Assembly (NCBI RefSeq): GCF_023716865.1
Contig: NZ_CP092417.1
Location: 2,396,001 to 2,460,000 of the forward strand
DNA length: 64,000 bases
Source: Endozoicomonas sp. SCSIO W0465
Lineage (GTDB): Bacteria > Pseudomonadota > Gammaproteobacteria > Pseudomonadales > Endozoicomonadaceae
Direction of reading: 5' to 3'
Shown here: positions 47,351-56,130 of the stretch, one piece after another
How the letters are laid out: every line of letters starts with the position of its first letter
Numbering within the stretch: position 1 is the stretch's first letter
Program-made: the position numbers and the translations under genes
Notes under the pieces: generated by a model
Databases searched by the model: none
Seen by the model: the letters and a program-made list of their open reading frames with translations, nothing else
What the model was told of the DNA's origin: nothing

Positions 47351-47512
47351 GACTCAAGCTTCCTGTAAAAAGAGATTTCATGAGAACGCACTTCTTTTTT
47401 CTATAATTAATAAGTAAAAAGCCTATAATGCGTATCTGCAAGTTAATAAAAGCAAACTCACAGTAGATTGCTATTCTCCCATGATACTTCTAATGACCAG
47501 TGGAGTTGAGTA

Positions 47513-48049
47513 ATGGAAGGTGGAATGATTTGGTATTCCAGTATTAAGCGAACAATCATCAATACTATGATGGTTCTGATGGTGCTATTAACTGCGCACA
47601 GTGCAACGGCTGCACAAAACGGGCACATTTATTCGCACGCTCACTCAAAAGAGCAATCTAAACCAGAGGTGCAGTTACTGAATGCCAGTGCCCGTGCTAC
47701 CAAGCCAGGTATGTCCTCATCAGCTGCTTATATGACCATCTACAATGGTACTCATGAGGCCATACAGATTCGCTCATTGAGCAGCCCGGTTGCCGCGAAA
47801 ACAGAGCTTCACACCACAGAAATGAACAATGGCATGATGAAAATGCGCCGTGTGGACAACTTGACCATCAAGCCGGGCGACAAGCTGGAGCTAAAGCCGG
47901 GTGGCTATCATGTGATGCTGATGGGCCTTAAGAAGCCCATAGCCACTAACAGTGAAGTGCCAGTGACCATTACCTTCAGTAATGGTGATAAAAAGACAGT
48001 GGTTGCTCATGCAACGGATGAAATCAAAGGACAGCATATGGCGCACTGA
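47513..48049 (+). CDS. PCuAC copper chaperone, periplasmic
   Basis: The protein is 178 aa with a signal peptide (hydrophobic TMMVLMVLLTAHSATAA, residues about 19-35). It has the copper-binding pattern H-x10-M-x21-H-x-M, seen as H in LHTTEM, M in KMRR, and HVM in GGYHVML. PCuAC proteins deliver Cu(I) to cytochrome oxidase in the periplasm. A His-rich leader (HIYSHAHS) after the cleavage site may add metal binding. No oxidase gene is adjacent. Confidence 0.92.
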   Translation: MEGGMIWYSSIKRTIINTMMVLMVLLTAHSATAAQNGHIYSHAHSKEQSKPEVQLLNASARATKPGMSSSAAYMTIYNGTHEAIQIRSLSSPVAAKTELHTTEMNNGMMKMRRVDNLTIKPGDKLELKPGGYHVMLMGLKKPIATNSEVPVTITFSNGDKKTVVAHATDEIKGQHMAH

Positions 48050-48179
48050 GTGCTGTCGGCAAAAGCGTTCCCAATTCTTTGTCGAACACTGCAAAGGCAC
48101 GGATATAAGCTCTTCACCCCTTGTGTCTGTATGCCTTTGTGTCTTGGTGGTTAATGACAGTGTACCGCTTGGAACAGGT

Positions 48180-48572
48180 TTACCCTTGCTCCAGCTCACC
48201 AAGAATGGCTTCCTGCAATTCAGAAGGGGTCACAACAAGTCCTTCTTCTTCATCAACCGGAAACACAGCCAGCATGGTGTCATCCTTCTCCAGGCCCGGA
48301 GTCCAGCGCTCCAGCCATACTTCCAGGTTGATGGCTTTGGGCTGGCAGTCCGACCAGTCATCCACTGCCCAGGCTTTGGCGAAATCAGGATGAGGCCAGA
48401 CCGGCAGGCACTCTTCGCCATCACTGGATGACAGCTCTACCCAACCCTCCGGGCTATGGAGGCTCCAAATCTCCTCCCAGTCCGCCACTTTTTTCAGAAA
48501 GTAGTCATAACGCTCATGGTCAGCCAGCTTCTGAATGGATTCAAACTGTTTGTCATTGAGTCGATAAGTCAT
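48180..48572 (-). CDS. DUF2750-like protein
   Basis: This 130-aa acidic protein is rich in Trp. The stretches ERYDYFLKKVADWEEIWSL (residues about 20-38) and CLPVWPHPDFAKAWA (about 55-69) match the DUF2750 pattern. The function of this family is unknown. It appears as a single-gene unit with no informative neighbours. Confidence 0.7.
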   Translation of the reverse strand: MTYRLNDKQFESIQKLADHERYDYFLKKVADWEEIWSLHSPEGWVELSSSDGEECLPVWPHPDFAKAWAVDDWSDCQPKAINLEVWLERWTPGLEKDDTMLAVFPVDEEEGLVVTPSELQEAILGELEQG

Positions 48573-48871
48573 TAGTCATCAACGCTAGTGCCGTAAATAA
48601 TGAAGGGAGTGTATTACCTGCATGGGATTGAAAGCAAATGGTCTTCTGAATACTGAATATCCGCTGAATCATAGAGATGGACAACTCAAAGAGAGACGGT
48701 TGAGAAAATAACGCACCGACACTTCTTTCATGATGCTCTGATTTAAAGTTTACTTTTGCCTGATTTAATGGTTGATAATCCTCAATGGTTATCCACCAGT
48801 TCTGACTGGCTTTGACCTGTTTAAAGCGGCTATAGTTCACCTCCCTGTTTTATCAGCCTATTTTGTGATCT

Positions 48872-49483
48872 ATGAAGTTGTATGGTGCTCCGCTGATGGC
48901 CTCTCTTTTAGCGGGTTTGGTTCTGGCAGCCAAAGAATTTTGCCCATTCTGGTCCACCATGGCCTTCATGGAAGATATTCTACTGTTTCTTGCCGGCCTG
49001 ATTGCGGGCATTCGATTGCCGGATCTGGATTTATTGACACCAGGGCTGTCCCACCGTTCAGCCATAACGCACTCTTGTCTTCCTGCACTGGTTATCTGGG
49101 CTTTGGGGGTTTCGCCGGTTGCCGCGGGTCTGGCTCTGGGGATTGCCTTCCATCTGTCATCGGATCTTCAGCCCAAGTCCTGGACAGGCGGTGCACTGAT
49201 AAAGTTTCCTGTCCTGGGCAGTATCGGGATGCTGTCACCGATCTGGTTGGTCGCCAATGTGATTGGTTGTCTGGCAATCTTTATGGAAGTGGCTTCCGGC
49301 GAACCTGTGGATGCCCGGCAGATGATACTGGCGCTCTGTTTACTGGGAGCAGGCTGGTACTTTCTCCAGGTAGAAAAACGCCCACTGTTACCGTTGATAA
49401 CCCTGGGGTTTGCTATTTTGCTGGTTCATGCGATACGCGGCGGGACGTTATCGGTAAAGCTGGTGTGGCAGTATTTTGCTTAG
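48872..49483 (+). CDS. YdjM-like inner-membrane metal-dependent hydrolase
   Basis: This 203-aa membrane protein has five or six hydrophobic segments. Conserved polar residues lie in the order LPDLD, SHRSAITHS and AFHLSSDL, the pattern of the YdjM/DUF457 family of putative membrane-bound metal-dependent hydrolases. E. coli ydjM is LexA-regulated; no clear LexA box was seen here. The 300 bp before it (48573-48871) hold no supported gene. Confidence 0.75.
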   Translation: MKLYGAPLMASLLAGLVLAAKEFCPFWSTMAFMEDILLFLAGLIAGIRLPDLDLLTPGLSHRSAITHSCLPALVIWALGVSPVAAGLALGIAFHLSSDLQPKSWTGGALIKFPVLGSIGMLSPIWLVANVIGCLAIFMEVASGEPVDARQMILALCLLGAGWYFLQVEKRPLLPLITLGFAILLVHAIRGGTLSVKLVWQYFA

Positions 49484-49530
49484 GGCCTGTTGACGTTTCA
49501 TTGCAGGTTCACCAGGCCCTCAAATAACGG

Positions 49531-49725
49531 TCAGTCATGAACGAACTGATTATTGACCGGTTGGTAGTGAAAACGGATTTTATGAAGCTGGCTTTCGATG
49601 TCCAGTTTGCTCATGTCCATCTCATCGGCCAGCTGGTCCAGCGAATTACAGGTAAGCCTCAGCTTTTCGTTGACAATACCCAGAAGAATAAAGGGATTGA
49701 GATGTTCAGGATGTTCGAGTTCCAT
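49531..49725 (-). CDS. DUF4250 small protein
   Basis: A 64-aa protein matching DUF4250: NPFILLGIVNEKLRLTCNSL then LADEMDM and a C-terminal YQPVNNQF. The function of the family is unknown. GGAGAG lies 6-8 nt before the ATG. Tandem palindromes upstream (49747-49786) may control it. Confidence 0.75.
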   Translation of the reverse strand: MELEHPEHLNPFILLGIVNEKLRLTCNSLDQLADEMDMSKLDIESQLHKIRFHYQPVNNQFVHD

Positions 49726-49746
49726 GGTGACTCTCCGTTCATATCA

Positions 49747-49786
49747 GCTACTGACTATTTAAGTCAGCTGCTGACTATTCAGGTCA
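49747..49786. repeat. two tandem 20-bp repeats with inverted symmetry
   Basis: GCTACTGACTATTTAAGTCA is followed directly by GCTGCTGACTATTCAGGTCA, then a third partial unit GCCACTGA. Each full unit contains a dyad TGACT-N5-AGTCA or TGACT-N5-GGTCA. They lie 20-60 bp upstream of the DUF4250 start codon, as expected of an operator. Confidence 0.5.
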
Positions 49787-49868
49787 GCCACTGATTAAAA
49801 TACTCCCCTTGATGACTAAGCGAAGGGTAGTACTATTGGCTCATGACTGTACTTAAAACATAGCTGAG

Positions 49869-50885
49869 CTATTTAACTTTGCCTGCCCGGGTTCTCAGTT
49901 TCTGTTGTCTGCGTTCGTCTTCCTTCACTTGTCGACGGTGAGCAACGGTCCTGGCAACCTCTGCGCCAATATGAGCTTCACCCCGTGATCTGGCCAGCTG
50001 CATCTGTTTTTCACGCTCGGTAAACCGCGCTTTCTGCTGGTCAGTCAGCTTGTCAAAACAGTGAGGGCAGCTGACACCCTGCTGGTACTTATCACTTTGC
50101 TTGTCGGCTTCAGTAATCGGTAACCGGCAGGCATTGCACTGGTCGTAGGAGCCTGACTCAAGGTTATGATTCACCGTGACCCGGTCATCAAAGACAAAGC
50201 ATTCACCTTCCCAGAGTGATTGCGCTTCCGGTACTTCTTCCAGATATTTCAGGATGCCGCCTTTCAGGTGGTAAACCTCCTCAAACCCTTTTGCTTTCAG
50301 TAGAGCGGTGGATTTCTCGCAGCGAATGCCGCCAGTGCAGAACATGGCCACCTTTTTATGAATTTCCGGATTCAGGTGGGCATCGACGTATTCCGGAAAC
50401 TGTCGGAAAGTGTCTGTTCCCGGATTGATGGCATGCCGGAAGGTTCCCACCTGAACTTCGTAATTATTCCGGGTGTCCACGACAATGACATCCGGATCGC
50501 TGACCAGTCTATTCCAATCTTTAGGTTCCACATAGGTGCCCACGACTTGCTTGGGATCAATGCCTTCTACTCCCATGGTGACAATCTCTTTCTTGAGTTT
50601 GACCCGGGTTCTTTTGAAAGGCATGGATTCACTCAGGGACTCTTTGGATTCAATGGGGTTCAGGCGGATGTCCTGATTAAGCCAGGCCAGCAGTGCATCG
50701 ATTCCTCCCCGGGTGCTTGCCACAGTACCGTTGATGCCTTCCTGAGCCAGTAGCAATGTCCCCCTGACATGGTGTGCTTCCATGATCCTGAGCAGAGGTT
50801 CCCGCAGGTTGCAGAAGTTCTTCAGGGTGACGAATTTATAGAGGACACACACTACAGTGAGTGAGCCTTTTGAAGAGCGAGTCAT
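49869..50885 (-). CDS. trhO: tRNA U34 hydroxylase TrhO (rhodanese family)
   Basis: The protein is 338 aa. It has an N-terminal acylphosphatase-like domain (REPLLRIMEAHHVRGTLLLA), a central rhodanese domain with the active loop MFCTGGIRCEKS, and a C-terminal Cys-rich zinc-like region (CNACR...CPHC) with a basic tail. TrhO makes 5-hydroxyuridine at the tRNA wobble position using oxygen. Start is ATG 50885. A long basic tail after residue 290 is typical. Confidence 0.93.
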   Translation of the reverse strand: MTRSSKGSLTVVCVLYKFVTLKNFCNLREPLLRIMEAHHVRGTLLLAQEGINGTVASTRGGIDALLAWLNQDIRLNPIESKESLSESMPFKRTRVKLKKEIVTMGVEGIDPKQVVGTYVEPKDWNRLVSDPDVIVVDTRNNYEVQVGTFRHAINPGTDTFRQFPEYVDAHLNPEIHKKVAMFCTGGIRCEKSTALLKAKGFEEVYHLKGGILKYLEEVPEAQSLWEGECFVFDDRVTVNHNLESGSYDQCNACRLPITEADKQSDKYQQGVSCPHCFDKLTDQQKARFTEREKQMQLARSRGEAHIGAEVARTVAHRRQVKEDERRQQKLRTRAGKVK

Positions 50886-51605
50886 TGTCTTTATTGTCCT
50901 TTGTCAGCTGCCCGGAACGTAAATCCGGAGCTAAATAAAGACAAGGGATTTTAGCAGAGCCGGTCACTATTGAAAAACCGATCCGTGATTCTGGTTATCA
51001 GCATCACTCTGAAGGGGGGCTTCACGCTCATTAACCGGGTCATTCTCATGAGGTGTGAAGGCGTTTTCAGTGATTATGCCAATTTTGAGTGCACGGTTTG
51101 TTTTTTTGAATCCATCAATAGTACATACCCGTTTCTTTCCATATAGATCTGTAAAAACTATCTTTTCTTCAGATGGGCCTTCATACCTTAATTCATTCGC
51201 ACGTCCTCTTCTATTATTACCAACACAGGAGCAGCAGGCTCTCCAGAACTGATGACGTCTGAAACTTGCGTTAACTGCCAAAATTTCATTGCCCTCTGGT
51301 TGAGACTCTTTGTTGCCTTTGCTGTGGCAACTTAATAAATCATATTCAGTGGAATTATTGCAGACTTCATATTCACTCAAAGCTCCAGTAACGACATCGA
51401 AGATCACATTCCAGCCTTTCCTATTCATTGTTCCTCCCAGTACCGTCTGTACTATGGTTATCCCCTGTTGTGCCAGAAAGGGTTCTATACACTTAAAATA
51501 GCCAGACATTCTGGAAAGCAGTGGGGTCCACCCACCAATTACCATTGCCTGAAGGTGATGCCGATGAGCTCCTTTCTCAATTAATGTGCCAAGCATGGCA
51601 CGCAT

Positions 51606-53037
51606 CTTAAGGTAGACATTAAGCTCCACCCACTGCACAGAAGCCTAATCTTGTACGCCCTGAACAACCATCCCGTGCAGGGTGTTCTCGTTTCGCATTA
51701 TTTCCCCAGAAGTCCAGTAGCTTTTTAATGCATGAGACCAATGACTTTCCTGCATTCATCAACGATGAAATCACATTACCAAACAGGTGAGTCCCACTTT
51801 TCATCACCTTGTGCGTCGAGATTTCCTCAATGCTCCCACTTTCACAGAGGTTCGCCTGTGCAGCATGGGCAAGGTACCTTTTCAACGTCACAACCACAAA
51901 GGACATCAGAATCAGGCTAAACACCAGTGTCGCTGATTTGGTGTTAAAACGATGCCACCCTGAATAGGATTTGATCTCTTTGAAAATCAGCTCTATCTGC
52001 CACCGTAGACGATAGGCCTGGAGCACATCACTCAAGGTGAACTCCACCCGGTTCAGGTTGGTCACAACGAAAACCCACTTCTGTTTTTTGTCATTCCAGC
52101 GGACAACCAAGCGGAATGGCCAGGCTTTGAATCCCGGCCATTCTACATCCAGGTCGAGGCACTGGTCTTTGGGGAAGCCAGACAGTACATCCTTCAGTTT
52201 TTGTCCTTTGTAGCGATTGAGATTCTTGCCATCCTCCCGTACCGCGCTGAGTATCGTCGGGTTGATACTCTGAGGTGCCTTGCAGATAAAAGAACCCTCC
52301 CTGTCATCAATAGCGGCAAAGAGTTCCAGCTCAAAATAACCGGCATCCATTAGCATCAGGATATAGGCCATGGATGTTGGCAGTGGTGGCAGACAGTCTC
52401 TTTCTGAACGGGTATCTTCAGTCAGCTGCACCCGCACCAGGTTGTTGGTGAGAAGATCCATTGTCGTATGAAGCTCGACGGCAGCAGGACTGACCGTTGA
52501 GAACCTGCCGGGAAATGCTTCTTTCAGGGCATCATAGACAGCTTGTGACGAACCGTCCTGAATCAGAATGTGCTCAAACTCTGAAAATGGACTGTCTTCA
52601 TCAAACGCCATGACTTTGCGGGAAAATATTTCCAGACACTGCACCCATAGCCACAGGATAAGAGTAGGCAGCGCGTCCTTTTTAGCTTGATTTGCCCAAG
52701 AACGATAAGAGACATTCAGCCCCGTCAACTCGTTAAATTTACGGTGTAGATCCGCCTGGGTATCGCAGTTTCCATCACCAGCGAGGGCATCGATCAGTGA
52801 GAGGATAAAATCCAAAGGACGGATATCTCGCTGTCGTATAGTAAAACCAAGCTGTTCCGCCATACTTAGGAGTTCTGACCGGTCGAAACAGGTCAACAGT
52901 TTTTTTCAACTAATCTACTATTTGCAGTACTCATCTTGTTCAGCCATTGATAATGGTTTCGAAGCTTTATTGTGGCTGTTCAAGGTGGGTTCTGCCGCCG
53001 GAAACGAACCTTTTTTGAGCTTAATGTCTACCCTAAG
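51606..53037 (-). mobile_element. IS4-family insertion sequence
   Basis: The element is 1,432 bp. Ends are 21-bp inverted repeats with one mismatch (CTTAAGGTAGACATTAAGCT at the left; CTTAGGGTAGACATTAAGCT as complement of the right). The 10-bp target duplication TGGCACGCAT is exact on both sides (51596-51605 and 53038-53047), in the size range of IS4. Confidence 0.95.
51619..52896 (-). CDS. IS4-family transposase
   Basis: The protein is 425 aa. Catalytic Asp residues are in LIQDGSSQAVY and LMDAGYFELEL. The YREK signature is perfect: Y-x2-R-x3-E-x6-K in YRLRWQIELIFKEIK. The reading frame is intact and fills the element. Confidence 0.95.
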   Translation of the reverse strand: MTCFDRSELLSMAEQLGFTIRQRDIRPLDFILSLIDALAGDGNCDTQADLHRKFNELTGLNVSYRSWANQAKKDALPTLILWLWVQCLEIFSRKVMAFDEDSPFSEFEHILIQDGSSQAVYDALKEAFPGRFSTVSPAAVELHTTMDLLTNNLVRVQLTEDTRSERDCLPPLPTSMAYILMLMDAGYFELELFAAIDDREGSFICKAPQSINPTILSAVREDGKNLNRYKGQKLKDVLSGFPKDQCLDLDVEWPGFKAWPFRLVVRWNDKKQKWVFVVTNLNRVEFTLSDVLQAYRLRWQIELIFKEIKSYSGWHRFNTKSATLVFSLILMSFVVVTLKRYLAHAAQANLCESGSIEEISTHKVMKSGTHLFGNVISSLMNAGKSLVSCIKKLLDFWGNNAKREHPARDGCSGRTRLGFCAVGGA

Positions 53038-53665
53038 TGGCACGCATTACTTCATTGCAAACCCTGTCATCGACCATATGCATCATGCTGCCAGTTTTGC
53101 TGGTTACGTCCCATAATATGATGCCATAGCAGTTTTTGATATTGGCAGTTATCAGATAGCGAATACCATCATTCTCAGAAGCTATTGCAAAGCTATCCAT
53201 GAGCACATGAAGGCAATTATCAGGACCATCTGACGGGGGGAGTGACTTCAGGATTATTTTGCCCAGTACAGTTGAACACTCGTCACTGGAAATATTTTTT
53301 ACAATGATATCACTTTCCCATAATTCTACTTTCCAGGTTGAGCCAGTGTTAACAAGGCTGAGACATTGATGCTTATTCAAGTCTTTATCATGATCAGAAA
53401 GTCCAAACTCTACCCAAAAAGCTGTCTCAACGTCATCATGGTTTAGCTTTTTGGAACACTTGACCAGCAGTGCCGACGCCTGTCTTTCCTTAATACTGAT
53501 GTCAATAATGCCGGACAAAACTGATTTGATTCTCAAAGCAACATGATCATTGATACTTACCTTGCGAAATGAGCAATGACTAACAGGATTATCGGCAATT
53601 GGATTTACTGAGTCAGGGCGTGGAATTAAACTTGAAAAATGTACTTCATTCACTATCAAATCCAA

Positions 53666-54006
53666 TAATCATAGGAGCTGTTAAATGGCTGGTATTAAAT
53701 AGTACGAGTAAACCCTTTACGCCACCGACCGTTATCTTGATACACACTCTTGATAAACAAAAAGATTGATAAACAAAAAGATTGATAAACAAAACGTGTT
53801 TTCAATGAATTTAAGTAATTGCTGATCAAGACAATATAACAGAAGGCTGATTTTAATATCTTGAAACCTGAAGAACTAACTGGCTATTGAAAGAATATAT
53901 TTTAAAAGCGGCTGCACACAGTTTTTGATAACATGATGAATGACTCAAAGAAAAGTCACCTTCTCCTGCACCAGCAAGTGACACCTATAATCTCTGGATT
54001 ACAGCC
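53666..54006. other. AT-rich spacer with a triple 16-bp repeat
   Basis: No gene is supported. TTGATAAACAAAAAGA is repeated three times in tandem (53750-53765, 53766-53781, 53782-53796, the last slightly truncated). The rest is AT-rich and should contain promoters for the divergent flanking genes. Confidence 0.6.
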
Positions 54007-54744
54007 ATGACCCGGACCATAACTGAACAGCTCAAGCTACACCGTTCTATTCGCAAATTTACTGAACAACCGATCGAAGAGCGCTTGCTGAGAGACGTGA
54101 TTACTGCAGGCCAAAGTGCTGCCACTTCCAGTAATCTGCAGGGTGTCAGTGTTATTCGGGTCAGAAACCCTGAAACCCGCAAAGCCATGGCAGAGCTGGC
54201 GGGTGGGCAGACCTATGTGGAGGATGCGGCTGAGTTTCTGGTGTTCTGTGCCGACCTGAACCGGTCTGGCTGGTGCTGTGAACAGTCTGGCAACACCATG
54301 GCAGACGGGATGACCGAGCATTTCATTATTGCAACGGTTGATGTTGCGCTGTTTGCCCAGAACGTGGTGGTTGCTGCTGAGTCTGAAGGGCTGGGTATTT
54401 GTTATATCGGAGGCCTGCGCAATGACCCGCAGCAGGTCAGTGATTTGCTGGCGTTGCCGGAACATGTCTACCCCGTTTTTGGCCTCTGCCTTGGATACCC
54501 GGATCAGGACCCGGAGTGTAAACCCAGACTGCCGCTGGAAGCTGTACTGATGGAAGAACATTACCAGCCGGTGAATAAGGTACTGATAGCCCAATACGAT
54601 GAAACCATGAGAGCTTATTACCAGCGGCGGACCGGAGGTAAACTGGACCGGACCTGGTCCCGGGAGATGTCAGCCTTGCTGGGTAAAGAATCCAGACCTC
54701 ATATGAAAGCGTTTCTGGAAAAAAAAGGGTTCAGGATGCGCTGA
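54007..54744 (+). CDS. nfsA: oxygen-insensitive nitroreductase, NfsA type
   Basis: This 245-aa protein has the size and layout of NfsA/Frp FMN-reductases: HRSIRKFTEQPI at residue 12, the AGQSAATSSNLQGVSVI FMN-binding block, ESEGLGICYIGGLRNDP, and FGLCLGYPDQDPECKPRLP near residue 158. It reduces nitro compounds, quinones or FMN with NADPH. A bidirectional terminator separates it from gabT. Confidence 0.92.
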   Translation: MTRTITEQLKLHRSIRKFTEQPIEERLLRDVITAGQSAATSSNLQGVSVIRVRNPETRKAMAELAGGQTYVEDAAEFLVFCADLNRSGWCCEQSGNTMADGMTEHFIIATVDVALFAQNVVVAAESEGLGICYIGGLRNDPQQVSDLLALPEHVYPVFGLCLGYPDQDPECKPRLPLEAVLMEEHYQPVNKVLIAQYDETMRAYYQRRTGGKLDRTWSREMSALLGKESRPHMKAFLEKKGFRMR

Positions 54745-54776
54745 TTTAAATGAGATAAGCGCTGTTTCTCGCAGTA

Positions 54777-54810
54777 AACCCATCTGATTCGACAAGGAAC
54801 AGATGGGTTT
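54777..54810. terminator. bidirectional intrinsic terminator
   Basis: AAACCCATCTG (54777-54787) and CAGATGGGTTT (54800-54810) form a perfect 11-bp stem with a 12-nt loop between convergent nfsA and the gabT remnant. Confidence 0.8.
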
Positions 54811-54818
54811 AATGGAAG

Positions 54819-55382
54819 CTACTGTTTTACACAGTCTTTAAAGCATTGCTCCAGTACTTTTAAGCCTTCTTCAAGTAAATCATGCTCAATGGTAAGCGCC
54901 GGGAGAAAACGAATAACGTTTCCAAGAACACCACAGGAGAGCAATATCAACCCTTTTTCTTTAGCCCTGGCGACCAGTGCACGGGTTAGCTCAGGCATGG
55001 GCGAACCGGTATCGTCTACCAGTTCTATTGCCACCATAGCACCCAGGGTTCGAATATCGGCAATCACCGGATAAATGCTCTGCAGACGCTGCAGGTGCCC
55101 GGTCATTACTTCTCCGATATCAAGAGCCTTTTTGCAGAGATCCTGTTCATCAATCAGTTTCAACACTTCCAGTGCGGCAACACAGCCTAAAGGTGAACCT
55201 GCATAAGTGCCACCAAGACCGCCGACAGGTGCTGCATCCATAATGTCTGCCTTACCCACCAGCGCCGCAATCGGGAATCCTCCGGCAATACCTTTTGCCA
55301 TGGCCATCATATCTGGTTCAATTCCCAGGTATTCTGTGGCAAAAAGCTTGCCGGTTTCAATGTGCAGTTTTATGCTGATCAA
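54819..55382 (-). pseudogene. gabT: 4-aminobutyrate/5-aminovalerate aminotransferase, C-terminal remnant
   Basis: The 187 codons match the last 45 percent of GabT: TGKLFATEYLGIEPD, the PLP-lysine block MMAMAKGIAGGFP, GGLGGTYAGSPLGCVAA, and SCGVLGNVIRFLPALTI near the end. About 240 N-terminal residues, including most of the cofactor and substrate site, are gone. The frame starts from a TTG that overlaps the stop of the lysR remnant. It would have turned 5-aminovalerate (or GABA) into its semialdehyde, the substrate of GabD. It is non-functional as it stands. Confidence 0.88.
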
Positions 55383-55965
55383 ACCTTGCCAATCTCCTGC
55401 TGCATAAAGTCAATGAAGGCACGGGATGCAGTGGAAAGGTAGTGGTTGGATTTCCATCCGATACCAAGAGACAGTGTGATTGGCGGTAAGAAGGATCGTG
55501 TTATCAGTGATTCACTGCCATCGAGGGCACAGGGCAGGCAGGTACTGATTCCCACTTCTTTAACCACCATCTTTTTTAGCAGTTCGATCAGGTTGGTTTC
55601 AAACTGCAGGTTAATCTTCAGTTTGTGTTTTTTTTCATACTGACTGATGACATCCCGCAGGAAATAGCCTTCACGAAACAGGACCAGCGGCTGTTGGCAA
55701 AACATCTCCAGCGAAACTGACTGGTGTTGAGCAAGATGGTGATCTTCAGGAAGTAGAGCAACTATCTCTTCCGTTAAAAGCGTGGAATATCTGACCTGGT
55801 CGGGATCGTTGTCGGTCCGGATCAAGGCAATATCCAGACTATTATCCTGCAGCATTTTCAGCAGAGACTGAGTGCCGATTGTGCAATCCCCAGCTTTTCT
55901 GCCGCTTTGGTGTAGTTAGCGGTTTCAGCAAGAACAGAAAAGTAACGAAGTCGTTTAATATCCAT
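55379..55965 (-). pseudogene. LysR-type regulator with internal deletion
   Basis: ATG 55965 starts a normal LysR helix-turn-helix (MDIKRLRYFSVLAETANYTK...GIAQSALS), which ends in a stop within 40 codons. A second frame beginning near 55870 resumes LLKMLQDNSLDIALI and carries the C-terminal substrate-binding half to 55379. About 100 middle residues are missing and the frame is shifted. It was probably the local regulator of the divergent csiD gene. Confidence 0.85.
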
Positions 55966-55990
55966 GGCCGTTAATGTTCTTCAGGGTTAT

Positions 55991-56004
55991 TTGATCTGTA
56001 TCAA
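55991..56004. promoter_or_regulatory. perfect FNR/ANR box between lysR remnant and csiD
   Basis: TTGAT-CTGT-ATCAA is an exact match to the FNR consensus. It is 26-40 bp before the lysR start and about 127-140 bp before csiD. It lies in an AT-rich region (AATATATTTTT just right of it). An oxygen-sensing regulator here would make sense because CsiD requires oxygen. Confidence 0.55.
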
Positions 56005-56130
56005 TAAAATATATGGAAAGTATATTATCAATATATTTTTAGAGCCCGGAGGCCTGCTTTATAGTCTTCTCATAACGGCAATTCACAACAAAAAAACTGA
56101 AATTAAGCCACTAAGGCTGGGAATTGAACA

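Larger units (their letters stand above)
50967..53665 (-). pseudogene. unknown 418-aa protein interrupted by an IS4-like element
   Basis: Pieces 53665-53038 and 51595-50967 join exactly in frame (628 + 629 nt = 419 codons) once the IS and one TGGCACGCAT copy are removed. The N-terminal half is mixed beta-type with several Cys residues (DNCLHVLMDSFAIASENDG). The C-terminal half contains HRHHLQAMVIGGWTPLL and a Cys/Arg-rich segment (FWRACCSCVGNNRRG), then KKRVCTIDGFKKT. The HLQAMVIGGWTPL stretch is weakly ankyrin-like. No signal peptide and no family recognised. Probably accessory, possibly host-directed; the insertion shows it is now inactive. Confidence 0.75.

Noticed and set aside
48553..48840. 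95-codon minus-strand frame between DUF2750-like and YdjM-like genes
   Set aside because: It begins at a GTG that is itself part of a GGAGGTG stretch, with no spacing for a ribosome site, and overlaps the start of the DUF2750-like gene.
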